Source: Rhizophagus irregularis
Lineage: Eukaryota > Glomeromycota > Glomeromycetes > Glomerales > Glomeraceae
DNA: 64,000 nt
NCBI RefSeq assembly: GCF_026210795.1
Contig: NC_089441.1
Span: 620,001 to 684,000, forward strand
Direction: 5' to 3'
Shown: one piece after another, positions 23,765-36,347 of the stretch
Position numbering within the stretch: position 1 is the stretch's first letter
Layout of the letters: each line of letters opens with the position of its first letter
The notes under the pieces: generated by a model
Databases searched by the model: none
Seen by the model: only the letters and a program-made list of their open reading frames with translations
What the model was told of the DNA's origin: nothing
Made by a program: the position numbers and the translations under genes

Positions 23765-25743
23765 TCATTCAATATTATGTTCACTATCTTGACAAATTTC
23801 ATTTAGTTCTATAAAAAAAAAAATAGATTAGATAAATTAGAAAGGAAATATTAGTAAAATTACAAATAAATAATAACTTACCCAATTCACTTAATTGAAC
23901 ATCTAAGCATTCTGAAACTGTAAATTAAAATTATGATATTCATAGTATATAAATATCAACAAATGTAAAAATAAAATAATTATACTATAATAATAATAAT
24001 TAGTAGAATACTTACTTGGATTTGTTGATGTTGATTGAGCAGTATAATTAGTATCTATTAAAAAAATAAAATAACATTAATAATGTAAAATGGACTATGA
24101 TAAAGAAAATTAAATTTAATAATTACCTGAACTGAATTGAAAAGATGATAAATCTGAAGAATTTACTGGTTTTGGAAGATTTTTGAAATTTAAAAGTCTA
24201 CTAGTATAAATTGCTTGTGGATGTGTTTTGAAGCTTTTGGATTTATCTTCATTTGATCTGTTTTTGAATTTTTCTTTTCTAATTTTATCACATTCTTTTA
24301 TTTGAAAATATATTTCATTATTTTGACTATTGTCACAATTTTCATTAATTTCTTCACTATCTTCAATATCTTCATCATCACTATATTCAATATCTTTAAT
24401 TTCATCATGCCATTTCCTTAATAGTTGATACAATTCTTTTGTGGTTGGTCTATTTTTTATTTCAGCATTCCAACATTTTATTATTAAATCTGCAAATAAT
24501 TTTGGTATGTCTGTAGAAATTGTTGGTCTAAGTCCTTTACAAATTTTAATAGCTAAAAAATCATCATGAGGAATATCATTAAAAGGAATTTCTTCAGAAA
24601 GAAATTCGTTCATTATTATTCCAAATGAGTAAATATCTGCTGCTTTTGTATATTGGTATCCACGTAAAATTTCTGGTGCCATATATGGTAATACTCCATA
24701 AATTCCTTCTTCTTTAACTTTTTGCTTATTTGCTGATTGACACATTCCTAAATCACTTATAAATGAATAAATACCATCAATTAATATATTACCTGAATGA
24801 AAATCTTTGTGAACTTTTTCAGCATTATGAATATCTAAAAGTCCACTTGCAATTTGTTGTAATTGATGAATTTTTGATTTATAATTAATATAATTATTTG
24901 ATTTATTTAAATAATTTCTCAAATTTCCATTTTCACAATAAAAAAAAACCATCATATACTCTTTATTATTTGGATCTTGAGTAATTCCATAACATTGAAC
25001 AATATCAACAAGATAAATCTGAAGATGAGATTTAATCTAATTATCATCAAAAAGGAAAAATCTTATTAATAAATAAATGCAAAATAAAAATCTTTATATA
25101 TAAGACAAAGTAAGTTTAAATTACCTCATTTAAAAAATCTGAACATATATTAGAAGAATTATTCAAACTTTTTAATGCATATTTATCAAACCCTTTGAAT
25201 CTATCCCATTTTTGATTTTCAATATCCCAATAACCAACATGTCCTTCAGGCCATTCAGCTGAATAAATCTTACCAAAACCACCTTCTGCAATATAAGTAA
25301 TATTTTGAAATTTTTCAAAAGGTACCCATTCAAGACAGTTTCTGAAATATACAGCATTAAGTTGTGATTGTTGTATAAATTCATCAATATCTTTATTTCC
25401 ACTAGTCCAATTTTTAAAGTTATCTTTAAATCTTTTAGCATTACAAGGTTGACACCATTTATATCCTGTACCAGGTTCTTTACATTCTCCACATATTCCA
25501 TATGCTTGTTTTCTTTTTTCTAAATCTTCTATATAAACTACACTTTCATCTACATTTTCTGGTTTAATAGTTGAATCAATAGTAGAAATTGTAACATGCA
25601 ACTTTTAATAGACAAAAATTATTAATATTTTTAACTACAAAAATTCAATAAAATAATTATAATTATTAAAAATATTAAATTGCTATTACCTGATATTTAC
25701 TATCATCAGTATCCTCCCATATATCGTTTGGCTTTTCATCCAT
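23765..25743 (-). CDS. Protein kinase (TKL-like), 6 exons
   Basis: Exons (minus strand): 25743-25690, 25601-25125, 25036-24127, 24054-24016, 23917-23882, 23808-23765. The first three join in phase 0 and the later ones in phase 1, and a single frame runs to TGA at 23765. The first exon supplies the ATG (MDEKPNDIWEDTDDSKYQ). A zinc-ribbon-like Cys set (CGECKEPGTGYKWCQPC) precedes the kinase domain: AEGGFGKIYSAEW, ALKSL, VHKDFHSGNILI, DLG in place of DFG, MAPE. An acidic linker and a tail with EICQDSEH follow. The same architecture as kinases 1 and 2 shows they are paralogues. Substrate unknown. DLG and HKD are departures from the classical motifs, but key Lys and Asp remain. Confidence 0.88.
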
Positions 25744-28700
25744 ATTAACTAATTTGAGTTGTGGATTATAATTTTAATTTTAGTTATATAAACAGATTAT
25801 AACGTTACTCGAAAAAAATTCCAGAATTATTATAAACTAAAGAAAAAAATTAATTGAACGAAGTTCAAATAAATTGCGTACTTTTGTATTACTTATTTGT
25901 ATTACTGTTTGTACTACTATTGTATACAAAAATTACTATTTTGTGACAAAGAAAATCCGTAAGCAGATGCTGATCATCATAAAAGAAAGAGAACTAATCT
26001 AACCCGAAATGGTTAAAATGATGAAATGATGGTTGCATAAGAGATCTACATTTTGTAAATACGAAGTATGCGAAGTAACATTTTTTTTTATCTGAACTTA
26101 ATTTTTTTTGGTAATGTACATCTTTTTTCTATATTTTCAAAAAAAATAAAAATAGTACCAATCTTACTAATCTTTGATGAGACGTAAAAAATTAAGAACG
26201 AATAAAGTATAAAAATTATGCTCAAATAGTAAATGGCTCTTGTATTAACAAATCCATTTCTATAATAAAAAATATTAACAAATGTTTTTTAAAAAAAGAC
26301 AATCTAATATTCTGAAATTATAAATCACATAATTTGTATTAATTGAATTAAACATTATCTGGAATATTTTTTTAGATAAGAATTGCTTATGATGGACCCC
26401 ATTAATTTACAATATTCATATATATTCCTTACATTATCATAATTTGTAGTCTCATTTTATATGTCGTTTGTTTATTACGGTTTTACCGACACATAAAAAG
26501 ATCGAATGTACGTCCAAGTCATCCAGAGAGTGTAAGAGAATAAGAGTATTACCAATTAATTAATATTTGTTAGATGTGACAGTTGCAAGATTATTTTACG
26601 CAGCTTTACATCTTAAGCAAGTAAATTATTTCTAATAAGTATATAGTTTGAATTTATATAACTTTTATCTTATAAATAAAGTACATACATGGATTTATTA
26701 ACATTTTTTGTTTAAAGGTGAAAACTTCTATTTATTTTTTAGTTACTAACCATTAAATTTTCAAACTTTCAAAGAAAAGAAAACTTTACTAAATATTAAC
26801 ATTATTTTCATTAATTCTACAACTCTATAAAAAATAAATAATATTAGTATATATTGAACATCGATGTCATACTAGTTTGTCATTAAAACTGATAATAATT
26901 AACTATGAAGTATGAACAATACCGTACTTCTTGACTTAATTCTATAAATCTATATAATACATTAAATAATTTAAATTACATGTATTCGAAACTAATAATA
27001 ATTAAGAGAAATATTCTAATGTTGAGCTGCAATATCAAAGTAAATATATAATAAAAATACTTGGATTTTCTATATGTAATAACAAATAATGTGTCGGACT
27101 GAAAGCTAAGTCATTTACTAAAATTACACATGCATCTTTTTGTATTTAAGTTCCCTGTGAATTTAAACTTTTTTTCTGAATTCTCTTGTTTATTAACGAC
27201 ACTTTTTGGTTTTTCTGAATTAACAAAATAATCAGAATAAACGAGACCGAATTCTTTATTATCGTCAAATCTAAATAGTAAAAAAAATATAATTAAATTA
27301 TGGCAAATGCTAGTCGCCGCAAGCCACAATATTCCTGGAGCAATTATGATAGCTCTGTAAAAAAAAATTAGTGATAAAATAAGTGGCCAAAGATGGTACA
27401 ACTAGAAACTTATGATGAAAAATTTGATTAGAGTCTATAATGGTGGTGGTATGGACGAGGTCATGAAGCATCTTGAATAAAAATTTTCTTCTTGCTTATA
27501 AGTTCAATCAGAAGACAAATTAAGGGGTAGTAGGATGCACATTTATCATGAAACTTAATTAGGCGAAAAAAATAATTTTTAATCAATATATTAATTCCAC
27601 GAATTTTTTGCTATAGTTCCTTATATTTGTGTGAACGTTATTATGGAGCTTTAATGATTTTGGGTTTCATTAAGATACTGTAAATAAAAGCACTATAAAG
27701 TAAAGAATACTGCACTTTTATTTGTTATGTAAATGAATAAAGCTGGCTTCTTTATTAAGAAGTTTAATAATATTTTTATCAATTATTATTTATAATATTA
27801 TTATTAAATATTTTCAATTACTAAATTAAATTAATGTTACTATTACCGTTTAATTATTTATTTTTTATTGCGCATAAAAAAATCTTTTACCTCACAAGGT
27901 CTTACACGTGACGCCAAGTTGCCTAAGTACGTTAAGATAGAATTTTTTATTAAATTCTCAGATCAAATTTTTAATACTTATTTTACAAATCGCACGTAAT
28001 TTTTTTCCTTTAACCAATTTAATAAGTTTACTCTATTTTTTATTATTAGTGTATAACAATAAATTTTTATATAACAAGACACTATCATGGTAATTTCTCA
28101 CATTACATTGTTTCTTTTGTTACAATAGTATAATATTATAATTCCGGAATAATCTTCATCTTATTTATAACTTGTAAACTGCATCGCATTATTATGATAT
28201 AATTTATTAGAAATTTCGAGAGTCGAATAATTTGACAAATATATCCCTGATGTTAAGTCATTGTGAAATACTAATTTTTACGTTATTTTGAATCGGATAT
28301 TTACGCATTATATTTCCACTTCGACTTTTTCCCCTCTCTTGATACGAATAATTTAACTTTATTTTTCTAAAATACGACAAAACAATTTTTTCGTTCATTT
28401 TCATAATTATTATAAAAAATTAAAAGCGTAAGAATGCAAGACACGCTATTTATCAGCGTTATTAGTGATGGGAATAGATGTCAAAATTATAAAATACTTT
28501 TCACTTTATGTATATCGTTAATTACCGTTCTTTTATTCTTCATAACTATAATAAAGGAACTCCGTAGTAATCTGAAATCTTTAACTTAATATGATTGTTA
28601 CTTGAATAAATTAAAGAATATGATTATTTATGCTCTGTAATTACATTTAATGTTTCCATAATAAAGTATTAAGTGAAGATACTATTATATAACGACTATG

Positions 28701-29807
28701 TAACTGAATTCAATACAAGACGTTGCGAAACTTAAATTTTTTATTTATTTATTTTCTTTTTTTTATAAGAAACGTTATCTAATGTTTCTCTTTTTTTAAC
28801 AGGCGTAATTCCAATTTCATTTCGGATGTACGTTATCGTTAATGACATTAAATACTTTAATTAATAAATAATATTATGGGATTATTTATCGTTGTTTCCA
28901 TAGATTGAGTGTTACTTGTTTCAACAGATGCAATATTTTCTAGAAAAAAAATCTTTCAGTGTCTCAACTCTCAAGTTTCGAGAGCCTTGATATCATATAA
29001 AATAACTAGTACGATATTACTAAATTTATTATATAAACCTTTTTAAAAGATATGTATTAGTATATATATTATATTTTATTCCAAGCTGTAAATTGAATTA
29101 ATTATTATAAAAATATTTTTATTTTGTGAAAGTGATGCTTATTACATATCTTTAATAAAAAGTTTTTTTCGTTTAAATTAAAAATAATTTTTTTTTCATT
29201 TGTAAAATTAAATAGTAATGCTTAATGTTTAATATAACAATCATCAAATTTTTTTATATTTAGAGCCCGTGAATAGCGACATATTTATATAATTCAATTC
29301 TTTATTTTCGTCAGTAAACTGGTTAATAATCAAATAAATTTAGCGCTGGAGAATTTTAGTAGATAAAATTCTTAAATTTATTATTTTTTTGTCCTTTAAG
29401 ATCGTGAACATATATTCTATTAAACTTATTGTATTGGAAATAAATAAAAAAAAAATCTTTATGATAAATGAACCAATATTTTTCTGAAGTGACACTGCGG
29501 ATACGATTATTAATCGAAGTCTTTGATAAATTTTAAAAAAAAAATTGAGATTTTTTTTTTATCAAATTTTTTTTTATCAAGATTCAAGATTTTATTTCCT
29601 TTATGAAATAAATCTTTATAACTGATTAATGATAGGAGAAATGATTCTGTAGTGATATTACGCTTAAAAAAGTTTTTTTAATTTGATGGTAGTTTTGTAG
29701 TTAAAAAAGATTCATATTACAAGTTTCCAGATCTAATCAATACATTAGAAAATTAGGAATAGATCGATGTAATAAATGTGATTCACGATCAATATACCCC
29801 TATAAAT
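25744..29807. other. Gene-poor intergenic region
   Basis: About 4 kb of AT-rich sequence. The only candidate coding piece is at 27111-27401 (listed separately). No other ORF has any recognisable feature, and no clear repeat structure was found. Confidence 0.5.
27111..27401 (-). pseudogene. Possible terminal exon or remnant encoding a membrane segment
   Basis: A 96-codon frame. The first part is strongly hydrophobic (AIIIAPGILWLAATS, then HNLIIFFLLF) and could form one or two membrane spans; a polar tail with VNSEKPKSVVNKQ follows. A C/T-rich tract ending in ACAG precedes AGCTATC (near 27350), which would serve as a splice acceptor, so this may be the last exon of a larger or decayed gene. 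I do not recognise the family and could not find convincing upstream exons. Confidence 0.25.
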
Positions 29808-30202
29808 ATTATCGCTGTTTTCAAATTAGTGGGACCCCCTGTATGTCACCCCCTAAGGAAATCGATTTTCAAAAATTTGTGAAAACCCAGAATTTTTCTG
29901 AATAACTATGTAGGAAAAGGTCAATTATTAGTGATTTCCAGAGGAAATCTTGCGAAATTTTCAATTATAAAGGTAGTTTGCTTATAAAAAAGTGTTTATG
30001 TTACACAAAGTTTTATCACTCACTTATAAGCAAACTATTTGAATAATTGAGAATTTCCTGAGATTTCCTCCAGAAATCACTAGCAATCGGACCTTTTCTA
30101 CAAAGTTATTCAGAAAAATTCTGGGGTTTCCACATTTGCGAAAACTGATTTCCTTAGTGGGTGACATGCAGGGGGTCTCACTAATTTGAAAACAGCGATA
30201 AT
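29808..30202. mobile_element. 395-bp foldback MITE with long inverted repeats
   Basis: The two halves are imperfect inverted copies over about 160 bp each. The ends are ATTATCGCTGTTTTC and GAAAACAGCGATAAT. Further in, matched blocks include GGGACCCCCTG, GTGAAAACCCAGAATTTTTC and AGTTTGCTTATAA. The loop is about 50 bp. There is no ORF. A target duplication is not clear; at most a 2-bp AT or TA. Confidence 0.8.
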
Positions 30203-31699
30203 CATAATTAATTAACTATATTTTAATTTTTTTTTTTACTTTTTTTTACTTTTTTTAACTTTTTTTTAGAAAAAAAGATGTTTTTTTCATCAAGATTCAA
30301 GATTTTATGAGTCATTAGTTCCTTTATGAAACAATATAGTAAAATATATAAACAAATCTTGATCTTGTAATTTTATTATCATCGAAGTTCCCAATCTCTG
30401 CGATCTGCTACCGATCTAATACGTACTAATACGTAAGTACTTGATAAAATTCTGGCTCGGTCACATTATGTTTTAACCAGCGATTACTTTTGACGGTCGA
30501 AATCAATAATGACTTAGATTTACGGCAAAAAATGCCTGATTTGGTGAATACATAAAGTACTTGATAGATCCAAGACATCATTATTAATTAATTGATGATA
30601 TTGGGAAATAGGTATTGATCGTACATTTTGATGAATTTCAGTTGGACTTTCATATATTGAATTATCAATTATTTCAATAGAGATATACTACAATGAAATT
30701 TTTTTATTCATTTTTTTATTCAACTATTTTTTTTATATTCTTAGTTTTATTTTCGTCTCCCTGATAAATTATACAAAATCAAAAAAATCAATATACTGTA
30801 CAAAGATTTTGAAAAAGATTTTAATAAATGGTTTAAAACAGTTTTAAAAAAAAATGGTAAGTCGAAACTGATCTATGCAATCCGCAGTACCGGTGTATTA
30901 CATTATAAATCTGGAAAAAATCCCTGATGCCCTTAGCTTATGACACTTTACTGGACTTGGACATTTAAGTTAGTTATTTTTTTTAGGAACGCTTCTAACG
31001 TTCTTTCATTTTTTTTCTTTAGGCTGCACTTGGACGCATCTTGGATACCTGGATTTGTAAGTGTAAGCGAAGAAAGAGGTACTTTTTCTTGTTTCTAACG
31101 TCTCTTCAATTTTTTTTTCTCTAGAACGCCCCCTGGGCCGCTGGCGTGAATTTCAGTGAGTATTTGAGGTCTATTTATCTAAAAGTGAGTATGTTTGAGG
31201 ATGGGGAGAATTTTTTTTGTAGGTCCCTCCTTTGGATTTTAAATATAATTTTGGTATGTATTTATAAAAACGCGCGTGTGCTTTCTTTATTTAAGAAAGT
31301 TACTAACATTCTTTCAATTCTTTGTAAACTGTAGGTGCATCTCTAATTTTAAATATGGAGTAAGTTATGTATTAGAAGATGTGGATGGTTTTGTTTTTAT
31401 TTATTCAAGTATATTTACTAAACAATAATTTTATGTAGGTTGGTGGGTATGTAATATTTAGAGAAGGGTTAATTTTTTTTATTATTCTTTAACTATAGTA
31501 TGTCTTTAAATGTCAGATACATATTTTATAACTTTAAATATAAATTTTCACGGTAATGAAAAAGTTGTCTAATGCCACTTAAACTAAAGTCTACAATATA
31601 TTTCATGAGTACATCCAAATGAAATTATAACTTTCTTTGTAATTATTATACTGTATGATAAAGTCTAATCTATACTATATCTAAGAAGTTCTTCATCAA
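30203..31699. other. Non-coding stretch with T-rich/AG repeated phrases
   Basis: No supportable gene; the frame at 31146-31334 has no recognisable domain. From 30980 to 31340 a phrase like TTCTAACGTTCTTTCA, then a T-run and CTTTAGG or CTCTAGA, recurs two to three times at about 100-bp spacing, resembling the arrays at 13840-14235 and 60900-61440. Confidence 0.45.
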
Positions 31700-31866
31700 G
31701 TAATATTTAATAATGAAAAAAAAAGGGTTTAACTCAAATAATATGAACTATACAACTAATGTAAATATATTTACAATTTAAAAAAGGGTTTAACGAACTA
31801 AATGTAAATATATTTTTATTAATTTAAAAACGGTTTATTGTATATAAAAATGTAATTATATTAAGA

Positions 31867-32418
31867 TTACATATTAACTACATAATTGCTAAGAACTTTT
31901 ATAAGATAAGTTCGCGCAAATGTGGCACTAGAAGTACCAAGACTATCTAAGCCTAATTCCGTTTTAATTTTATCATGATACAATATTTCCAAGGATTCGT
32001 GTCTTGGTTCATCATCAGGAGACTTTTTAATAGTTACCAAATATGACGTAAAAAAGGTATGCTCCTCTCTTGACACGTAAAATTCCATTTGTTTAAGAAA
32101 GTTGATAAAAATTTCACCTTTAACTGACTTTTTATTATCTTGAATCATTTGTTGAGCGGGAATTTCACAATTTTCTAATAATTTGCATGCTTCTTCTACG
32201 TTTCTATCTTGAAATTTTATGACTATAGCGTAGATATTAGAGACATCAATCTTGGGAAGAAAACCCAATGTGCCAAACCCACCGATTCCACGCCCTACCG
32301 TATGCCTGTTTCGAAATCGAAATACCGTGCTGTTATCGTCGTCATAATGTTTGTAAAGGATCATATTCCCTTCCCGAAAGCTATCGCAAAACACATTGAT
32401 ATTATTAATATGATTCAT
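31867..32418 (-). CDS. Lineage-specific 183-aa protein, copy 2
   Basis: An intact single-exon ORF. It begins MNHINNINVFCDSFREG and contains VFRFRNRHTVGRGIGGFGT, a basic and Gly-rich stretch, then NIYAIVIKFQDRNVEEACKL, EIPAQQMIQDNKKSVKG and FINFLKQMEFYV. No signal peptide, membrane span or known catalytic motif is visible. The same protein is encoded intact at 62206-62757 and as a broken copy at 15299-15786. Conservation of frame between copies 2 and 3, despite many base differences, suggests it is or was expressed. I do not recognise the family and assign no function. Confidence 0.7.
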   Translation of the reverse strand: MNHINNINVFCDSFREGNMILYKHYDDDNSTVFRFRNRHTVGRGIGGFGTLGFLPKIDVSNIYAIVIKFQDRNVEEACKLLENCEIPAQQMIQDNKKSVKGEIFINFLKQMEFYVSREEHTFFTSYLVTIKKSPDDEPRHESLEILYHDKIKTELGLDSLGTSSATFARTYLIKVLSNYVVNM

Positions 32419-32634
32419 TTTAAAAATTATTTAAAGGTAGTTTTGGTGACTATTAATTATAGGAGAATTCTTTTTAAAAAAAACATATTTCAATTTTTAT
32501 TTTGAATTTGCTAGGAGATTCAATCCTTTTATAATTTTTTTATTAAGTTTTTTATTTGTTTCACACTTTTTTTTGGAATTCGATCTAACATTATAATTTA
32601 GACGTTGCTTTCTTAAGAATACCAAAATCGAATT

Positions 32635-32763
32635 CCCAGTGCTCATCCATATATAATTGGCTCTAGATCGGCTTAAATTTGGATCATTTTTTGCATAAAT
32701 TTGAGCTAATTTCGAGCCAATGAGCCCGTTTGGTATAAATTTATACAAAAACTATTTACTGGG
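32635..32763. mobile_element. Small MITE, truncated copy (CCCAGT...ACTGGG family)
   Basis: It ends in ATACAAAAACTATTTACTGGG, as does the element at 32937-33097, but the left terminal repeat is shortened. A 3-bp ATT flanks both sides (32632-32634 and 32764-32766). Copies 1 and 3 of the surrounding segment lack it. The three-base duplication would fit PIF/Harbinger-like elements, but the terminal sequence does not prove this. Confidence 0.65.
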
Positions 32764-32936
32764 ATTCTGCATTTCAAAGTTTAAACTATAAAAAAAAAAA
32801 TGAATAGTATTCGGGATCTTATTCCGAAGGCAAAAATATATATATATATTTAATAAACACGTTTTAGTATTAGGCTTGTTGTACGATCAACATTTCTAAT
32901 TTGTCGGCAGCTGAGCTCACCATATTTGGTTGGTTT

Positions 32937-33097
32937 CCCAGTAAATAGTTTTTGTATAAATTTATATCAAACGGGCTCATTGGCTCGAAATTAGCTCAAA
33001 TTTATGCAATAAATAATCCAAATTTAAGCCAATCTAGAGCCAATTATATATGGATGAGCCCATTTGGTACAAATTTATACAAAAACTATTTACTGGG
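32937..33097. mobile_element. Small MITE, full-length copy (CCCAGT...ACTGGG family)
   Basis: 161 bp with long inverted repeats starting CCCAGTAAATAGTTTTTGTA. Interior blocks GGGCTCAT, GAGCCAAT and ATGAGCCC occur in both orientations. Copy 1 of the segment (about 16262) has no insertion at the same point (GGTTGGTTTACGGAATTG), which confirms the insertion. It lies ~175 bp from a second, inversely oriented, truncated copy. Confidence 0.75.
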
Positions 33098-33841
33098 TAT
33101 TTACGGAATTGTATTCCCCGGTGTATTGTATATAAACTATTTTCACATTAATTATTACACAAAAAATCAGTTTTTCTTTTGGTTATTTTTTCCCTACCCG
33201 TAATCAACCGATGTATAATGTATTACCGCATGAAGATTGAAAGATCATCCTTCACCTTTAAAAATATACATACAATTAATTATATGAAATCAAGTGCAGA
33301 TATCACGTAAATCACGTGAATTTCTGATAAAACATTTCAATTATCGTATGTTCTAGCAGCCATATTTAAATGAGAAGGTCCAGTAGAGGTTCCAGTTCAC
33401 TGTAGACATAATATTTTTTCTAATTATACCTTTACAATTGTTTAATAGTTACTCGGCACAAAGTGCCAAGTAACTGTGATATTTTGAGCGTAGCGCAATT
33501 TTACTGATCATGTTCTTATTTGCAAATACATGTAGTAATATAACATTTTTGAAAGGAATTCAACTAAGATTTTTTCTGATATTCTAAAGATAAATATCAT
33601 TTGGTAAAGTTAAACGCTCCAAGATTATCTTGTTATATTTATTTTAAAAGTATTTTATTAGAAAAAATTTCGTTTATAAAAAAACAAATTTTATGTTTAT
33701 TTTAGTGAAAGAAAAAAATTATCCACAAATTTATTTTATTACTTAAAAAAAATTATTCACGGAAAAAAATTTGTGCAATTTAAATTATGTTTGTGTTATA
33801 AAATTATAATTAAAACGTCAGTAAATTATTTGAGATGTACT

Positions 33842-35328
33842 AAGTGAAAAGGAAGTACCGGCAATTACAAAGAAACATTACCAATGGTGTTAGTGGATCA
33901 CGTATTTTATTGCGACGATTGAGAAATTTACCAGAGAAGTTTAGCAGTTACATTGGCCTCATCAATTGCGTACACGACTACTACACGTGTTTTACCACGC
34001 AACTGAGTCTGTTTTATAACAAAGTTCAATGAGGAATATTTGGCATTGCCAGAGCAGCTGATTTAATAGATTATTTATCAAATAATGCGAAGAATTATTT
34101 CCGTATTCGTGAATTTAAGTTTAAGGGAATTCAAATACTTTTTAATATTTCTTGACTACCATTAATTTGTGCAAGAAGATAATCACAGTGGTGTAATACC
34201 GATTTGGACACGATTAGTTTTATACCATCACACTTTAATTTCGAAAGTCGCCTGTAAGAAGTTACTGAATATTAAGGTGATCACCACCTGACTTGATCGA
34301 ATCGTGCAAAATTAATTACCAAAATTGCAACAAAAATCGTAAAAATGTACTATCGAAATCGTATCAAATTTATAAACAAATCATAAATAAATAGTAAAGC
34401 ATTCTTAAATATTTAAGTTATTGTTCTTTTTGAAATTGTAAAGTTTTAGTAAATATATTAGACAGTATTGAAAAAAATGCATATAACTAAAACTAAATAC
34501 ACTGTAACTAACTTCTAATAGATAAATATTTATCGTTTGTAAATTGTAACTTACAATACTTACTGATAATCTAGTGTTATTCCACTAATATAAAAACTTC
34601 ACCCAATTGAAAATAAATGCCATCACTAAATAAGACAAGGACTGGAAAAATCAACAACGGGTCAATTGTGGAATTGCTTGAACTTGCCCATTTTCAACCT
34701 CCATGAAGTATCCGATGTACTTCGTTCAATGTTCAAGGTCAAATCATGGAAGATATCATGTAAGAAAAATAGATCAACTTCGGTCCTCTATTTACCAATT
34801 TGCATGGAGATTTGCTTAACATTTATCAAGTGAAGTCAGGTGGGTTTTCTAGTCCTCTCAACAAAAAAAAAGTAGGATCAAAGAGCCAAGGCTCAAAGAT
34901 CCGTTCGGTATTCCTAAGTCAAAGCTGGATTCGTACAAAATATAAATAAACATAATAAAAAAAGTCCCCACATATCCAAAGATTACGTCACTTAGGGGAA
35001 AAAAAGAAACATTGAAACATTAATATGACATTTCATTAAAGAAACAAATTCAAAGAAAATTCCATTACCCACCAAAATCTACGTCCAAATATCTGGTCAT
35101 AAACTCATGAGGTAGAAATTGTTGATCTTCGGTAGAATCAGCTTGTAGAGTTGGATGTGATTTCTTTTAATATGTTCTTTATTAAACTTGAGTTTGATCC
35201 TTAATAAATATAATACTAATATAATATCATTTACCATGACACCTTAAAGGAAAGAGTTGGAAAGTAAGATGTTTCATTAAAAGAAATAAATCAAAAAAAT
35301 ATTCTGGTACCCACCAAATCCACACGTT
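33842..35328. other. Non-coding stretch
   Basis: No supportable gene. The 62-codon frame at 33844-34032 (MKRKYRQLQRN...) has no recognisable domain. Phrases of the type CATTACCCACCAAAATCTACGT recur at about 35070 and 35305, and the second contains the insertion point of the nested element. Another decayed relative lies at about 60920-60980. Confidence 0.45.
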
Positions 35329-35400
35329 AGAGGTCTGCAAACGGGACCCGGAACCCGGAAACCCTAACCCGGCCCGGACCCGGATCCGGGTTTGGGCCGG

Positions 35401-36010
35401 TGTAACACCTGAGCCCATAGAGAATTATGTTTGCCACCTCAGGTATTAACAAAATGACTCTTTATTAATAATATAAATAAATACAATAATATGCTTGGTT
35501 TAATAACATTAAATAACAAAATAAATAACTCATAACAAAATTCGTCTAATTTTCTCTCCTTCCCAAAAGTTGATCTTCACGCCCTTTTATGTTTGTTTTT
35601 TGTGTAACTAAATTCATAATTTCGATTCATGGATTTAAATTATTAAAGTATTTCCATTGTTTTAAAGTATTTCCATTATCTTAATTTTGTATCCATTTGA
35701 TCATCATAAACTCCTAAATTATGATTTATAATATTAACGTAGTGATCAACAAATTAATCACTTGACACCTCAGATCACTTGATTTCATTCAGTTTAGTAT
35801 CTTTCGGATCTTCATTTATCCTTAAATCCCGTGACTAATAGTTTAAGGTCATCACGGACCAATTACCTTAATCCATGTGATTATTAGTTTAACGACTTCT
35901 CGGTCCGATTAAAATAAAAATAAAAATAAGTTAAAATTTTATACACTAAGACTAAATGTAATACTGCGCCTCACAATTAATAAATTTACTAGATATACTA
36001 CGGCATTACA
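35401..36010 (-). repeat. 3' LTR of the retrotransposon (610 bp)
   Basis: Starts TG and ends CA on the plus strand. It appears identical to 60035-60644. It contains a homonucleotide-rich stretch (AAAATAAAAATAAAAATAAG) and a palindromic ACCTGAG...CTCAGGT pair near its start (35406-35447). CCGG precedes it. Confidence 0.95.
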
Positions 36011-36025
36011 ACTATCCCCCGCATA
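36011..36025 (-). promoter_or_regulatory. Putative polypurine tract
   Basis: On the minus strand GCGGGGGATAGT directly abuts the 3' LTR. This purine-rich run is in the position where plus-strand DNA synthesis is primed in LTR elements. Confidence 0.6.
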
Positions 36026-36052
36026 AAAATTTAATGCCCACATTAAATTTAT

Positions 36053-36117
36053 TCTAAGAATCGAACTCGTGTCTCGAAGTGGTAGGTGCGAATTATACCA
36101 CTAAATCAAACATGCAT
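36053..36117 (-). other. Degenerate tRNA-Gly-like sequence in the retrotransposon
   Basis: On the minus strand GCATGTTTGATTTAGTGG resembles the 5' half of a eukaryotic tRNA-Gly (box A-like TGATTTAGTGG), and GAGTTCGATTC resembles the T-arm/box B. The anticodon region reads around TACCAC and pairs poorly, and the acceptor 3' strand does not pair, so it is not a functional tRNA. It sits between the integrase ORF and the polypurine tract. See the linked finding on the primer binding site. Confidence 0.55.
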
Positions 36118-36347
36118 TGTCACTTGACTCAGCTGCGTTTTAAATATTCCTTTTTGCTGCGTCCACATCTGCGGTTTATCATGTGTTCGTTAAGTCTACG
36201 GTTTTCCTGTACCGGATTTCACTTCGGTCTTTCTTAGGAAATTTTCATTAGTTTTTCCTATTTTCAAAAATTATTTTTATGTCATGTGATTTTATTTCAC
36301 ATGATTATAAATTATCTTTATTTTTCTAAGTCCATTGATGATAGTTA

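Larger units (their letters stand above)
31700..33841. repeat. Segmental repeat containing gene copy 2
   Basis: About 2.1 kb shared with the region around copy 1 (about 12600-19931 once its two insertions are removed). The 5' half is also shared with copy 3 (about 62030-63200). It contains the 183-aa gene, its flanks and the TCGGCACAAAGTGCCAAGTAAC block. Copies 1 and 2 both end after GAGATGTA. The segment has no obvious terminal repeats or transposition gene, so simple segmental duplication is as likely as a mobile unit. Confidence 0.75.

Noticed and set aside
33844-34032. 62-aa basic ORF after the segmental repeat
   Set aside because: Short, with no homologous copy in the window and no recognisable domain.
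36053-36117. Functional tRNA-Gly gene
   Set aside because: The acceptor 3' strand and T-stem do not pair properly and the anticodon arm is irregular, so it is recorded only as tRNA-like.
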